DNA from: Stenocarpella maydis
Taxonomy: Eukaryota; Ascomycota; Sordariomycetes; Diaporthales; Diaporthaceae
Length of the DNA stretch: 64,000 bases
Assembly (NCBI GenBank): GCA_002270565.1
Contig: NQMI01000138.1
Location: 1 to 64,000 of the forward strand
Reading direction: 5' to 3'
This document shows positions 52,401 to 64,000 of the stretch, piece by piece (the first letter of the stretch is position 1; each line of letters begins with the position of its first letter). A program made the translations under genes and the position numbers. The notes under the pieces are model-generated. The model saw only the letters and a program-made list of their open reading frames with translations. It did not search any database and was not told the DNA's origin.

Positions 52401-54113
52401 CTAGTGATGTTGATGCCCATCCCCTTCGGCGTGGCCGTGGCTGTGGGCCGAGTGGCTACCAGTACTGGCACTCTCGACGGCCGTGTCGTCGCCGGATACG
52501 GAGCAGCAGCCTTTGCCGACACAGTCATCAACGCACTCGAGCAGGCAGCTGTTGTTGCTGACCGCACACCTGCGCAGCTCCGCAGGCCCGTCACCTTCGC
52601 CAGGCTGCTGCTCGGCCTCCTCAGCGTGGTCGTGTGACTCGTCGAGGCAGAACTCGGGCTGGATGGTGGCACTGTGTATTCCGTAGGCGTGCAAGCACTT
52701 CCTCACCCTCTTGGCGAGGGTCATGTACGCCTTGCCCCCCGCCTCGGAGATTGGGAAGGCGACCTGGATGTGCATCGAGGCCACGATCTTGGAATCAGAA
52801 AGCTGCCAGATGTGCACGTGGTGGCATGACACAACCCCGGGGAGGCTGGCAATGTCGTCGCGGACGTCCTGGACCTCGATTCCCTCGGGCGTTGCCTGCA
52901 GCAGGATCTTGGACGTGGCGAAGGTGAGCGGAAGCGCGGATTTGAGGATAATGAGGGTGATGAACAGGGAAACGGCTGGATCGGCGTAGTACTTGCCGGG
53001 CCAATCGGTCAGCCAGATGACGAGAGCTGTCGCAATGACACCGACGTTGCCAAGGGCGTCGCCGAGGACGTGAAGAACCATAGCGTTCATGCCCATGTCG
53101 CCATGATTATGGCCGTGGCTCGACTGACCCGGCTTGCGGGGCTTGTTATGGTTGTGCGTCTGGTGCAAGCTCGAATCCCTCCTGTGCCTCGTGGGCGTGT
53201 GTTCGGCGTGCTTAGCGCTGCTCTGGGGGCCCTTCTTTCCGACGAGCGGCGTGGTCTCGGTGGCCGGCTCGTCAGCGACGGCGTTGTCCTCATCGGTGCT
53301 CTCCGCCTCGTCTGTTGAATCGCTCGGGCGAGGCCTGGTCGCGGCGATGATATCCTGGCGGAAGCTGGACGGGTAGATGCTGATGTCGTCAATATTAGTG
53401 ACCTGGTTACGGCCACTGCTTGCGCGCCTCCGCGACTTGCCGCCCTGGCCTGGCCTGGCGCCTGCCCTATCCGTCGTCTGTTGCGCCTCGTCAAACGCTA
53501 TGCGCCTAGGTGCCGTAGACGGGGAGCTCCTATGCTGGGTCCTCGCCACGACGACCTCGGGGAGGTAGTCCAAGACCGGGCCCGAGCCGTCCTCGTCCTC
53601 CTCCTGGTTGACCCTGCCCTCTTCCGCCTGGCTCAGCTCGTCATGGCCGCCGTGGGTATGTTCGTGGCCGTGGTCATGCTCATGGTCGTGATCGTGCCCG
53701 TGCTCGTGTCCGTGGCCGCCGAGCACGACGAAGCCGACGAGGTTGGATGCTAGACCGAAGCAGCCAACGATAAGGATCAGTTTCGGGTTGGAAATCTCGG
53801 GAGGCTCGAAGAATCGCGTTACGGCCTCGAGGATGATGGAGACGCAGAGGGCGATGAGGAAGACGGCGTTGAAGAAAGCACCGAGGATCTCGGCGCGCAG
53901 CCAGCCGTAAGAGTACTTGTCGGTAGTGGCCTTGCTCGCAAGATTGACAGCCCACAGACCGACGAGCAGCGATATGATGTCGTTGAGCATGTGGAAAGCA
54001 TCAGCGGTGAGGGCAAGGGACTGGACGATGAAGCCGGTGATGAGCTCGACGAGGAAGAAGACGACGTCGATGGCCAGCATGATGCTGATGCGGGTGGATT
54101 TGGACCACGCCAT
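52401..54113 (-). CDS. Zinc/cadmium transporter of the CDF family (Zrc1/Cot1-like)
   Basis: A single exon of 570 residues from MAWSKSTRISIMLAIDVVFF. Six transmembrane helices are visible, four before and two after a large loop. Zinc-site residues appear as HxxxD in ADAFHMLNDI (helix II) and HVLGDALGNVG (helix V). A His-rich stretch (GHGHEHGHDHDHEHDHGHEH, about 157-176) follows helix IV and a second His cluster (HGHNHGD) precedes helix V. The cytosolic C-terminal domain is the ferredoxin-like CDF dimerisation fold (QATPEGIEVQDVRDD, CHHVHIWQLSDSKIV). Known relatives pump zinc, cobalt or cadmium into the vacuole in exchange for protons. The tail has a Cys-rich patch (CLLECVDDC, CCS) and a His-rich end. 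The upstream in-frame extension to 54314 lacks features and is taken as leader. Confidence 0.94.
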   Translation of the reverse strand: MAWSKSTRISIMLAIDVVFFLVELITGFIVQSLALTADAFHMLNDIISLLVGLWAVNLASKATTDKYSYGWLRAEILGAFFNAVFLIALCVSIILEAVTRFFEPPEISNPKLILIVGCFGLASNLVGFVVLGGHGHEHGHDHDHEHDHGHEHTHGGHDELSQAEEGRVNQEEDEDGSGPVLDYLPEVVVARTQHRSSPSTAPRRIAFDEAQQTTDRAGARPGQGGKSRRRASSGRNQVTNIDDISIYPSSFRQDIIAATRPRPSDSTDEAESTDEDNAVADEPATETTPLVGKKGPQSSAKHAEHTPTRHRRDSSLHQTHNHNKPRKPGQSSHGHNHGDMGMNAMVLHVLGDALGNVGVIATALVIWLTDWPGKYYADPAVSLFITLIILKSALPLTFATSKILLQATPEGIEVQDVRDDIASLPGVVSCHHVHIWQLSDSKIVASMHIQVAFPISEAGGKAYMTLAKRVRKCLHAYGIHSATIQPEFCLDESHDHAEEAEQQPGEGDGPAELRRCAVSNNSCLLECVDDCVGKGCCSVSGDDTAVESASTGSHSAHSHGHAEGDGHQHH

Positions 54114-56875
54114 GGTGCCTGTGGCCCGAGGACTCCCTACCCTCACGACGATGCTGCAGATACGATGGACACTCGGTGCCCTCTTGTTGTTGCTGATGGC
54201 GACGCTAACAGGTGACGTCTGTGTTTCAATACCTGCCTGCTGGGCGCGTACGCGATGGGGGTCCGAAGTCGCAGGGCGTAGAGTAGGAGTGGTGGCGTCG
54301 GTCGCACAGCACACAGGGAGGCACTAGCGAGGCGCGAGGCGCGAGGCGCGAGGCGTGAATAACTATACGCGGACCGAGGTGATGCGGCGTCATGTACAGA
54401 GGGCATTCAGGAACCGTACAAGGAGCATCGGCGGGTGAGTGAGTGCTGTGTCGCGCGATTTTGCTTTTCCCCCCCGAGGTCTGACGGGTTCAACCTTGTG
54501 AGCAGGCTGGGTCGGATTGGAGATGCGAATTGGTCGCTGGTCGGGTCGTCGTGGGTCCTCGGCCCAGTCGGCCGTGGAAACTTAGTGTAGTGTACGGAGT
54601 AGTGTAGGTATTTATCGCGCTATCAAGTGAAGTGGTTCGGCCAGATGCAGGGGTGACGACGTCAGACCGAACGATAGTGTAAAACAAAACACGTGCGACC
54701 TCAGGCGGAGAGCGGAGGAAAGTGGGAGGTCGAGATTGCCCGCCTTCTGGCCAGGGGTTTGTTAACTTTGTTAGCCCTTGTTAGCCCTTGTTAGCCCTTA
54801 GTCGCCCTTTTGTGTGCGTTTTTTCCCCTTCTTTTTTTCTTTCCCTTTTTTTAGGCAAGTCGACAAAGCTGACATGCTGACTGACGGTGGAGTCACAGGC
54901 AAACAGGTTTGCGGGTTACAGACTGCGCATTGCAGATGGAGATAGATTACTGCAGTGTAATAGTGTACATAGTAATAGTCTGTCTTTATATGTGTACCAG
55001 GATAGTGGAGCCGGGTGAGACGTGGAGGAGATGAGAATCACGAGGCAATGGAGGCGAGCTTATTACTGCTCCAGGGCTGCAGCAGCACCTTGACAACAGC
55101 ACACAGTGCGCACGTGTTCAAGCCCCAACTCCGACCTGCACTCTTCCTGCCTTGTCAGCTCCGACATCGCCACCCTCGCCGTCGCCGTCACGAGCTGAGT
55201 GCCGACACTATGTGGGTGGAAAAGCCACATTCATTACATATCATTTGTAATCCCCGGAGTCCGCTTCCCGAGCGACAACCGTCCACCGCATCAAGAACGC
55301 ACTTCCAAGTGGCTGCCTCCCGCCAAAGTGGAATGTCCCGCATTCAAACTGCTTGAGCCCACCACAAATGGGTAACCACTTTCGCATGGCTTTATCATCA
55401 GTTTACACCAAACTAGTATGCAATGTGTACTCTGCTTGCATGAGACGATATGTAGAGCCTGGGTTACACATCATTCACACTTGCATGGGCAACGCCTTGC
55501 GCCGGGTATGATACTTACCGGTACCTAATCACTTCCACCAGACATAGTGTGACAGGACTTTATATGCCGCTGCATCTGAGTTACCAGGAGCGTTCTGATC
55601 AATCCTGACATTTTAAATCCTAAATGACGGTGCTATTGCGTGGTGACGCACCTAGGTGGGTGGTTATTCCACCACGCCGTAATCAAGTACAAACTTCAAG
55701 TCGCAGATGCCCCATCAGTGAATGCTACATACATGTCATGAAATATATGATAAATTATTTTTGGTCCCCCACATTGAGTCCCGTATCTAACGACACCTTG
55801 ACAAGATGGCTCTTCTTCTGCCGTGCAGCAATAGTCTAGTCAAGCTCTGGTCAGTAATCCCAAGTCTTTCTCAACGCTGGGGCTGTACCTCTTCCACGCT
55901 CTTGTCGACAATATATCTGATCACTGTCAGCTGCCGGGTCTGTCCCATTCTATATGCCCGGCAAATCGCCTATTCTTCAACCTCGAAATTTTAATATTTA
56001 AAGATTTCAAGGTTTGCATAACTATACAAAATAATCTATATGTAGAGCTATAATGTTCTTGTAAAGACTTTGAAAAGAGGAGGTAAAGGCTTTAACAAAT
56101 GGTAGTGGGTAGAGAATAATACAATGCGGCCAAAGCCTAAATCAATCTTTAGACTTCAACAGAACATAACTTACAGAGACATACGGGTGCAATTTTTGGC
56201 GGAGACGGGAGCTTCTAAAGCATTGAGATTGTTTATGCTATTATTTACGTGTGGCCTTTGCCACAGAGGAGGCAAGGAAGAAAATTGCGCGTATGCGAGA
56301 TTCATATTATTTTCTTTTTTTTTTTTTTGGGAGGGGGGGGGGGATGGGGGAAGGAACATAAAGAGGACCTGTAGCCTGTCACGGTGCACAATGAGAATGA
56401 AGACGGCTGCATTCCCAGGTTGGATTTTCAGACAGGTAGCAAGGTGGCAGAATGCCCAGAAGCTATCTAGGTAGGTATCATCTAGCCCGTAATGAGCTTT
56501 TTCTAAGTACACATGCAGTACAGCCCTCGGACCACTATGTGTATACATTATCAGAGTCTCGCTTGCTATGTATTTGTCGGTTGGGAATGCCGAGGGAATC
56601 TATTGACCAAAGCACTGGTAACTGGAAATCCTGTCGTTCAGGCTATTGACACCGCACACCCATTGCACATAGCTCAAATCATTGTAGCCAGGGCTGCGAA
56701 CATCAAAGTGGTCGCAAGCATTGGGTGCGTAACCAAAGTCGCTGCAAACCGACCGTCAGCAACTCGTCATGTTCTCACCACTAAGACCCAGTTCATCGCC
56801 AAATAGTGCAAACTGCACGAAGCTCATACCGAGGGAAAATATATGACTTTACACGGGACACCGGGTGATGGCAAC
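54114..56875. other. Gene-poor region upstream of the zinc transporter
   Basis: About 2.8 kb with no recognised gene. It includes the zinc transporter promoter, a combined AGTGTAGTGTAC/TACGGAGTA site (54584-54601), a threefold TTAGCCCTTG tandem (54771-54800) and a T-run followed by a G-run near 56315-56345. From about 55.6 kb the sequence becomes AT-rich. Confidence 0.45.
54771..54800. repeat. Three tandem copies of TTAGCCCTTG
   Basis: A perfect 10-bp unit is repeated about three times, with a diverged copy on each side. It lies about 660 bp upstream of the zinc transporter start. Confidence 0.85.
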
Positions 56876-57371
56876 CTACAAATGCAAGCGGCAATTGCCA
56901 ACCGTGGTATCGTGACCAACCGAAGAGACCTGGTTGTTCAGGTCCGACGCAAGGGGGACTACACAGTTGTTCGGTGTTAGCTTCGAATAACAATCGCGGT
57001 CCTGATTCCCAGACAATGGACCAGGTTCTGATGATATACAGAGATGTTGGGCAGTGGGGCTCAGGGAGTCTTACCACAGACGTTGATCGGAGTACTGATG
57101 TGAACACAATACCCACTCCAATAGCTCTAGCATCGATACAAAGATAAACGCCAGGGTCTCTCTTTGCAACTCCTCGAGCTAGCTTGGTGTTACTAGTGAT
57201 AGTTTCGTTACGGATTTCCTCAGGGATGTCATCGGGGTGGATAGCCGTCACAACAACACCTTCAGGATAGGTCATAGGGAGAAGAGGGTGGCGCGCAAGT
57301 GTTGTGTTCACAACGGCAGCAGTTGCAGCCTTTGAGGCCACGGTGACAAGAAAGGCGGCAATGAGTTGCAT
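56876..57371 (-). pseudogene. Small secreted cysteine-containing protein, one frame break
   Basis: Exon 1 (57371-57075) starts with a clear signal peptide (MQLIAAFLVTVASKAATAAV). It goes through a propeptide-like stretch to a KRDPG dibasic site, then the mature block VYLCIDA and, in another frame, SGYCVHISTPINVC. Exon 2 (56958-56876) joins in phase 1 across a GTAAGA...TGTAG intron and reads VPLASDLNNQVSSVGHDTTV, then GNCRLHL. The VYLCxDxxxxGxCxxI...NxC pattern is that of small secreted Cys-rich proteins common in ascomycetes, some considered effector candidates; function is unknown. The frame change at about 57121-57131 corresponds to exactly one missing base, because exon phases then close at 126 residues. 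It may be a pseudogene or carry a base-call error. Confidence 0.6.
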
Positions 57372-60300
57372 GTTGTCTTTATAGCTGGCTCGTGATGTTG
57401 AACTTGACGGGATTAGGATGAGTGGGCTGGGGATGAAACTTGCAGATTCTGTTTTCTGGTTTGGGTCGAAGCTGGGCAAGACCTTTTATACTCAGTTTCC
57501 AAGAAGGCAATCTGAATAGAATTAGATAGACTAGGTATATCGGTAATGGAGCGTTCATCTTCCTCCGTCGGATGGATACGGTGCTTCTGCTCCCTATTCG
57601 ATAGTATCCTGCTAATTTTCCTCGACCGGTGTCCCCATTGAGAATCTTCGTTCGCAGGACACTTTGTCAACGCTGAAAATATCTCTGTGGCGGCGCAGTG
57701 TCTCGCCAGCTCTAACCTAGGGCCAAATGACACGTAATAAGAAAACAGCTTACGATGCTTTTCCCCATGCACCCCGCGCTCTCTAGTACCTAGGCATGAA
57801 CAGCAAATTATTAATAAAAAGTGGAAATGAGCACACTGATGTCAGTAATACATGATGACTTGAGCCTGATCTTTAGGGAGCACATCGAGTGATTTGTATT
57901 GGACTCGCACCAAATATTTGAACGTTGAAGGGCTACACGGGTACGACATCTTGGTTCTCAAAGACTCCTTAACACCTTGAACCAGTATCTCTGACTCTCT
58001 GTTACCTAGGTATTTGGCAGCCGCTCCATATGGCCCTATATGTTTTGTAGAACAGAGCGGTGAACACTTCGGATCTCACCCCACCTAGATGCGCATCGTA
58101 GCGATTATGAGTTAGTCTGCATTAGTGATTCAGCTGGAGCTCTTTCTCGCTGGCCTCACTTCCTTCCTACTTGGATTAGTGCCAACTTACAAAAGTTCTA
58201 GGCAGCCATCTTCGATAGATGGCCTACATTTCCCTCCATGTGCGTACCTAGGTATTGCAGCGTCAGGCCAGGCTACGAGATACGTAATGCATATTCGTAA
58301 TGAGATATATCTTCCTTTTGAGCCTAGCTAACCAGACTGTATAGTGACGACACAGGATTGGATTTCAAAACATATAATTGAACTCACTGTAAGATTCCGA
58401 ACAACTCGATAGCAATATAACTATTAGGTATACAACACGCTCTATAATTATCGCGTGAGCTGCGGTTTAAGCTGAATCCATTTGTGTTAACAGGTATGCT
58501 TGAATAGCAATGGGTCATGCCTGAGGGATTGTCTATCTGCCTGCATTAGTGCTCCAGCAACTTCTCACCGGCTTTCGTACACCTGTCTTCCTTCGGTCCC
58601 CTTTGGATCCGCAACATGCGCTGTTCTGCGCAAAGACCTAGACAGATATCATAGTGATCTGCGGCCTGTCAAGGAGACCAGATGCAGGAAGCATCGCTCA
58701 CTGGCAGTCTGTACTTAACCAGTAAGTTCGCCCTCGAGGGGCTTAGTGAGGCGCTGGCGAAGAAGAAGCGGAGTTAGAAGTCTCAGAAATATCCATGTAA
58801 ATAAGCGTGCATTCTGAAAAAGTTTCCCACTGGCATCGCAAACCCCGAGAGATGAGCTGCCCATAGACTGATGAGGTACCAGTCTCTGGTGCTGGTAAGC
58901 ACCTTGCTACCCCAGGCAGGGATGCCGAGGTCATCTTCCAGGTCGTGGCCGGCCAAAGATGAGGCGGGGAGACTCTAATGGGAGTCCTGCCTTTGTACAA
59001 GGATGCGGTGACCAGAATTGGACCTGAGACCCAATGTCAACTGGTGTGAGCTGGACTTGTCGGCTGCGATGGACGTGGCTTTTATTTAGTACGGACTTTT
59101 GACATCACGGAGGCCTTGCACCAAGCAAGTTCAAAGTTTGAGCCGCCTTGATGATGTGCTACCCAAGATTGCCATTCCTATTTCATGGCCTTGAATAACT
59201 TAATGCTTCGAGGCAGATACCTCGGCCTGTGGAGAGAATCAATTCCATTCCCTCCTCAGTTCGCCACCTCGAGTGCTGCAGTCTTCAATCATGCCTTCCC
59301 ACACAGCCCTATCACTTCGAATCTCAGTCAGATTGATGATCTCATAGACCTATTCCGCGGTGGGCGCCTGACTTCAAACATAATTTGCTGATAGGAAGGA
59401 TTGAAGGTTGCTACATTTCCGTGTCATATGAATCCGTTGTTCGTACCTCTCCACTGATTTCAGCTGTCTCAAAGCAGGAGTCGGGACTGGAAGACCAAAA
59501 GCAATGTCCTTCAACCACTTGCTTCATATCTACAACGCTTCTGTTTCCGGACAAGGTACCTAGGTAGCTAAAGAAACTTTAGGCAAACAGTCATGGCACG
59601 CATTGGCTGCTGTGGTCTGTGCCATAGCACCTAAGGAGCCAGGTGCGAATGAAGTCAAAAATTGAAGGAGAGCTTGGGGAAGGGCCCTTGGTGCGGAACA
59701 CTTGTTTTGCGTGGAACATTTACCAAGCCTATACACTGTATATGCCATTCTTCACCCAACCCATTGCCCTGCCACCTGGGAGCACACCCTTAAGATGGAT
59801 CGAAAAAGCCTTGTACGCTGGATACAATTGTATCGCTGAACGCATTAGCCCATTCTGCCGAGTCTCTCTTGCACTTGGTGATCTGAGGCACGAGTTGGAT
59901 CATCTTGCTTGTCCTCAAAATTCCTCAGCGGCGGCTATCCTCGCAAAGAGGCAATGCGGAGGACTGCCGCTGCGACTTTGTCATCAGCATCCCACGTTCG
60001 GTTGCGATACCCCCACGAGAAATGATACGGTCGACAGCAGCGATATGAAGTTCGGCGCGATCTTCCGGCGCTCGCGCCTGTCGTGGCCAAAATGTACACT
60101 TGCCTCCCCCCTCTTGCACCCCTACACCACTTCTCGAGTTCGTGTTGACATTCAGTCTAGCCTCCAACGCTTTTGACGGCAGGGTCACAGCGCGGGCACA
60201 CTGCCAGTCATGGCATGGCCAGCGTCTCATAGACCGGTTTTGGTCGGAATAAAGTGGGGGCTACATGTATGAGGGTGAGGCTCCTCGAACGCAGATTTGC

Positions 60301-63300
60301 AAAGTCTCATGCATATACGAAGCCTGTGTCTTGGCCAGCGCTACGTTGCTTATTGGACTAGGCTTCCGGGTAGTCCTCAGCTGTGTCTTTATTGCTGTAC
60401 TCCAAGCTTATCGAAATCGCCCAAAATCAGAAATGGGTGATACCGTGTAAGGCTGTATATAGCTGCCCTTTACTTAAGTATAGGATCACATGAAGATACG
60501 AGCCCAGCTTTGAAATGCTACCGAGTCAAAAGAGGTTATTTATTTTAGAGTTAAAACGCGGAAGCATGTGGAGGACCGGCCATCCCGAAGCACGGCGCCG
60601 GCGCCACCCGGACATGAGCTTGACTGCTCGAGGAAACTTGTGTCAGCAGTGTTGAGGGGGCTTCTCGAGTGGATATGTGGACAACGCTTGCCGGAGCCAA
60701 TCCTTTTGTCCAGCTAGGGCTGGAGCATACTGGTAACGAGCGGACTTTGGACAGTGGCTGACGCAATGAAGCTTGGCAGGCGAGCTGCAAGGTGCAGATT
60801 CCGCCCCGGAAGACTTGCAGATGTGAAGAGAAAAGAAGCAAATCACACAGTTCACAGCACACCCCCCCTTGTCAGCATGAGGCTTCTTGGACTTGCAGCG
60901 AAAGGGACCTGGCGGCTCTGATGCCGTCCTCCCGCAATGACCCTTGCGTATTTCCAATGTTACCTAGGTAGACAAGCTAGCTGCAAGAGCAGTTCACGAG
61001 CATGTGAGATTCCGTGGCACCTGCATGGACATGCGGAATCGTGTCCGCCCTGGAAATCGAATGGAACGAAAACGGACCGGACGATGAGAGCTACGAGAAT
61101 CTCACCAGCCCCCTACGCATGAAAATGGCGAATATTGCCAGTCTAGCATGAGCAGCAACCCGTGATCTGACTTGTTTGGGGCGGATGCTGACACTCCTAT
61201 CTGGCCCCGGTTCTAGAACACTTTCGTGTGGCGCCGCGACTCGTTTTAAGCCTCCTTCCACCTTTTATTTCGTGACCAGCCCCACCGACCACATGGTTCA
61301 TATACTTGTTACAGTGTCACGGCTAAATCGTGATTGATGGAAACAATGGCGTGCAGTGTATGGCTAGCCGAGGCCTGAAGATCACTTGCTCGGGATTCGC
61401 AGACAACAGACAGCGCCGGAGGTCGCCTGGTAAAGTGGGCTTTGAACCTTGTCAGAGATCGTCTTTGGGGGTTCCAGACTCCCAGCAGGTGTGCCAGATG
61501 ATGCAGACTCACTGAAGGGCAAAACCTGCCCATTGACCATGATTGACCATGTCTGAGAGGAACCACTGCAAGGGACAAGACAGGGAGGTCTCTAAAAGTC
61601 TCATAGTCAACCTCTTTGCTGCACCCGAGTTTATCGGTGCCTTCTGGTTTACAAATCACAACAGAATATGGCCAGCATGATGGTCTACTTAGACGTATCG
61701 CAAGGAGTGCGGTATTGACAGCGGCTCCGGGGCGGTTGGGCTCACAGTACGTCAACTGGTCTGTTGAAGTGTCGTGGTCAGGCTTCCGAGCACTGAGCCA
61801 ATCCGATGAGGCGCACTGTGTCCCGAGAGAGGAGTCTCGGGCCGGATTCCGGTACTGCAGACCCGCACTTGATATCTTTCTTAGCCCAGCCCGGCCGGGG
61901 TCCGGGGATGGGCAGTATGATCAGCACCTCGTCCATCTTGCACAAGAAGCACCGTACAGCATTCACGTTTCACCGGAACGAGGCCAGACGGTCCTAAGGC
62001 CCTGCACAAGCTACATAGGAGCAGCTGAGACCGTCGCAGTAGGGAGGGCAACATTTAAAGCTGCATCAAGTCTGGGCGTCGCACTGCTTATGTACACTAC
62101 TCTGGTGCCATGCACAGCACCGGTGTGTATCGTCGGCGGCGGCTGGTGAGAGCCGCCGGGACTAAAAGCCGCCTCGTGGACAAGGATTCCCTTTCCCAGC
62201 CCTGTGTTTCTTGCCGTCAGTCCCGAAAGGGCCATGGCCTGCATCCAGGAACGTCGGCCAGGGCTGCCACACCCTGTCACCCATCACCTCCCATCTGCCC
62301 TGCCCTGCACTGCGGTCATTGGAGGGGAAGCAGGAAACGCCCCGAGTGGCGTTCCTACTGCGTGCTCCGCATCCTACTTACACAAGCTTCGAGAAGAGTT
62401 CCCCTTTGAGCGGTCGAGTTCCGCCCCCGGAACACGGCACGGCCTCTTTGACCATCACCCTTGAGCAGGCATTGACGAGCGAGGCCGCTCATTCTTCCCT
62501 TGTGGATATAATACACAGTATCATCAGTATCTCGGTCCCCGCTGCAGACGAGAAGGACCAGTTCATGGATATCTGGGCCCGGGCAGGTTCCCCTCATCGG
62601 CACTGCGAACCATATCATACCACCGCTGATACGGTCCGTTCCTACCGATCTGACTGTGCCCTGTTGTGAGCCGCCACTAATTGCATCTATAAGGCATCGG
62701 CAGTCAAGTGACGGTCTCAGATGCAACGCCAATGGTCCTGGCATGGTCCATCCCTACTCCACACGCCGGCCCTCCTCCGCTATCCTTCGTCTTCAGGCCA
62801 GCTCTCTTGGCTCAATCAATGGCGTCGATCCACAATGAGCATCGGCCGGGCGTGTCCTGCGGGCTAATATCACATCATGTATACGGCTTTTCAAGGTTCT
62901 TATCCGTCATATTTCGTGTTGATGAGACAGATACGACATATCGGGCGTATGAAACGCACCCTGGTGCCAAGGACGGATCTTTATGGCACTTGAGCTCTTA
63001 CTCGATGGCTTTCCCGAACAATTTATTTGGGGCGGCTAAATCTCGGCCGGGGTGGAGGCGTCATGCTCCGGACTGGCTGATCCATCGCGTACAACTTATA
63101 TAGATGTCAGGTCATCCCCGTGACTTGCTCCGGGTGGGTGTGTTGGTTCCAGTCCCAGCAACAAATTATCCAGCCCAGCCTTGTGCGAGTGACAAGGCGT
63201 CGGTTGGTGTTCCTTGGTTCTTCTTATCTCTTGGGGAGAGGGTTTAGAAACACCTGACACTCGTTCGCAACTCTCGAACAGGAAGCAATACTGTTGAGCA

Positions 63301-63386
63301 TGTGTTTGGATCCTCCGTTTGGTGTCAACTACTCGCACATCAGTCCGGGCACTACAATATTGGTTTGATTTAAACAGGTGCAAGCC
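57372..63386. other. Long gene-poor, AT-rich interval
   Basis: About 6 kb without a gene I can support. Frames of 60-180 codons exist on both strands (the longest 59643-60176 and 61616-62149, both +), but none shows domains, splice logic or consistent codon usage. It contains four of the eight exact TACCTAGGTA copies (58003, 58245, 59557, 60961). It may be old repeat or degraded gene DNA, or the upstream region of the GH3 gene. Confidence 0.45.
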
Positions 63387-64000
63387 ATGATGGCTATCAT
63401 ATCGGATGTTGCGAGGGAGATGGCCCTGGACAGCGACGTGGATGCCGACGCTTCGCCCTTGGGCCTTGAGAGCGCCAGAACAGTATCAACTCCTGACACG
63501 GAGCTGACCCCACCAGAGAGCCCTGTCCAGGAGCATCGAAGCCATCTCTCGAGACTATGGGCCAAGAAGAAGCTGTGCCAGCTCACTCAAGAAGAGAAGG
63601 TGAGTAAAGGACCCTTGCGCGGGGGAACCACCCAATGAGCACCGCTGATACCTTCCAGGTGTCACTCCTCACTGCTGCGGACTTTTGGAGGACGAAAGCC
63701 ATCCCCGAGAAAGGCATCCCCGCGGCAAAAACCAGTGATGGGCCGAACGGCGCCCGTGGAGGAATCTTCGTCGGCGGCACAAAGGTGAGCTCCACCACAT
63801 ACAAACTGCAAAAGGCCGTGGAAGCATTCTAAGTGACACCCAGGCAGCATTATTTCCCTGCGGTGTGTCACTAGCAGCAACGTGGAACCAGGACCTGCTT
63901 TACGAAGTCGGGCAGCACCTCGCGGATGAGGTCAAGGCGAGGTCTGCCCATATCCTGCTTGCACCTACTGTTTGCATGCACCGTCATCCTCTGGGAGGCA
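63387..64000 (+). CDS. GH3 beta-glucosidase, 5' part (runs off the window)
   Basis: Exons 63387-63599, 63659-63784 and 63844 onward join in phase 0 (GTGAGT...TCCAG and GTGAGC...CCCAG). The start is the first of two adjacent ATGs at 63387, giving MMAIISDVAREMALD. After an acidic Ser/Pro-rich leader of about 60 residues, the glycoside hydrolase family 3 N-terminal domain begins: LCQLTQEEKVSLLTAADFWR, then SDGPNGARG (substrate-binding Asp-Gly-Pro), FPCGVSLAATWN and AHILLAPTVCMHRHPLGG. These match fungal beta-glucosidases. The catalytic nucleophile Asp and the C-terminal and fibronectin-type domains lie beyond the edge. There is no signal peptide, which suggests an intracellular enzyme, although the leader is unusual. 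It is partial, so integrity cannot be judged. Confidence 0.9.

Noticed and set aside
56793..57479. Uninterrupted 228-codon minus-strand frame
   Set aside because: It reads straight through a good GTAAGA...TGTAG intron and past the frame break. The spliced, shifted reading restores the Cys motif and the correct stop, so the long frame is an artefact.
60643..60957. Minus-strand frame with about nine cysteines
   Set aside because: It could suggest a secreted Cys-rich peptide, but no signal peptide or upstream exon is visible and the spacing matches nothing known.
61616..62669. Series of plus-strand frames of 86-177 codons
   Set aside because: I looked for NRPS, PKS or transferase motifs and found none. 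Overlapping frames look equally likely and no splice sites tie them together.

Overview
This window is nuclear DNA of a filamentous ascomycete (Pezizomycotina, most likely a Sordariomycete). The genes carry short spliceosomal introns of about 50-110 bp with GTRNGY-type donors, and intergenic spaces are long. The gene set is typical of these fungi: an Ups2-like PRELI protein, a hybrid histidine kinase, a Wss1-like protease, a class II DAHP synthase, Rif1, Ung1 and a Zrc1/Cot1-type zinc transporter. The class is inferred from protein style and gene content; no species can be named from the sequence alone.

Left end (1-4.6 kb): AT-richer and repeat-like. It holds a Tc1/mariner-family transposase killed by four in-frame stops that look like RIP, a gene-poor stretch, then a short F-box gene that abuts an opposite-strand fragment of a P-loop kinase gene at about 4.57 kb.

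Central gene-rich block (5.4-54 kb), in order: a small conserved protein (+), an Ups2-like lipid-transfer protein (-), a small two-exon protein (+), a frameshifted luciferase-domain (DUF5519-like) gene (-), a 1401-residue hybrid histidine kinase (-), a Wss1-like metalloprotease (-), a broken FAD-linked oxidoreductase (-), a secreted pepsin-type aspartic protease (+), a 1215-residue BRCT/AT-hook protein (+), a dynamin-like GTPase (+), a HYPK-like NatA regulator (-) divergent from class II DAHP synthase (+), a glucose-6-phosphate 1-epimerase (-), Rif1 (-) divergent from uracil-DNA glycosylase (+), a proline-rich gene with a Cys4 knuckle and shifted frames (+), and a vacuolar-type zinc transporter (-).

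Right end (54-64 kb): gene-poor and AT-richer. It has one small secreted cysteine-rich gene with a frameshift and, at the edge, the 5' end of a GH3 beta-glucosidase.

No operon-like system is expected here. The clearest functional groupings are genome maintenance (Rif1, Ung1, the Wss1-like protease, the BRCT protein) and the divergent HYPK/DAHP synthase pair with a Cpc1/Gcn4 site. Two patterns cut across genes. One is a palindromic intergenic motif, TACCTAGGTA, with eight exact copies. The other is a run of single-base frame breaks in otherwise intact genes, where intron phases show that exactly one base is missing or extra; these could be real pseudogenes or assembly errors. I did not find a convincing new multi-gene system.
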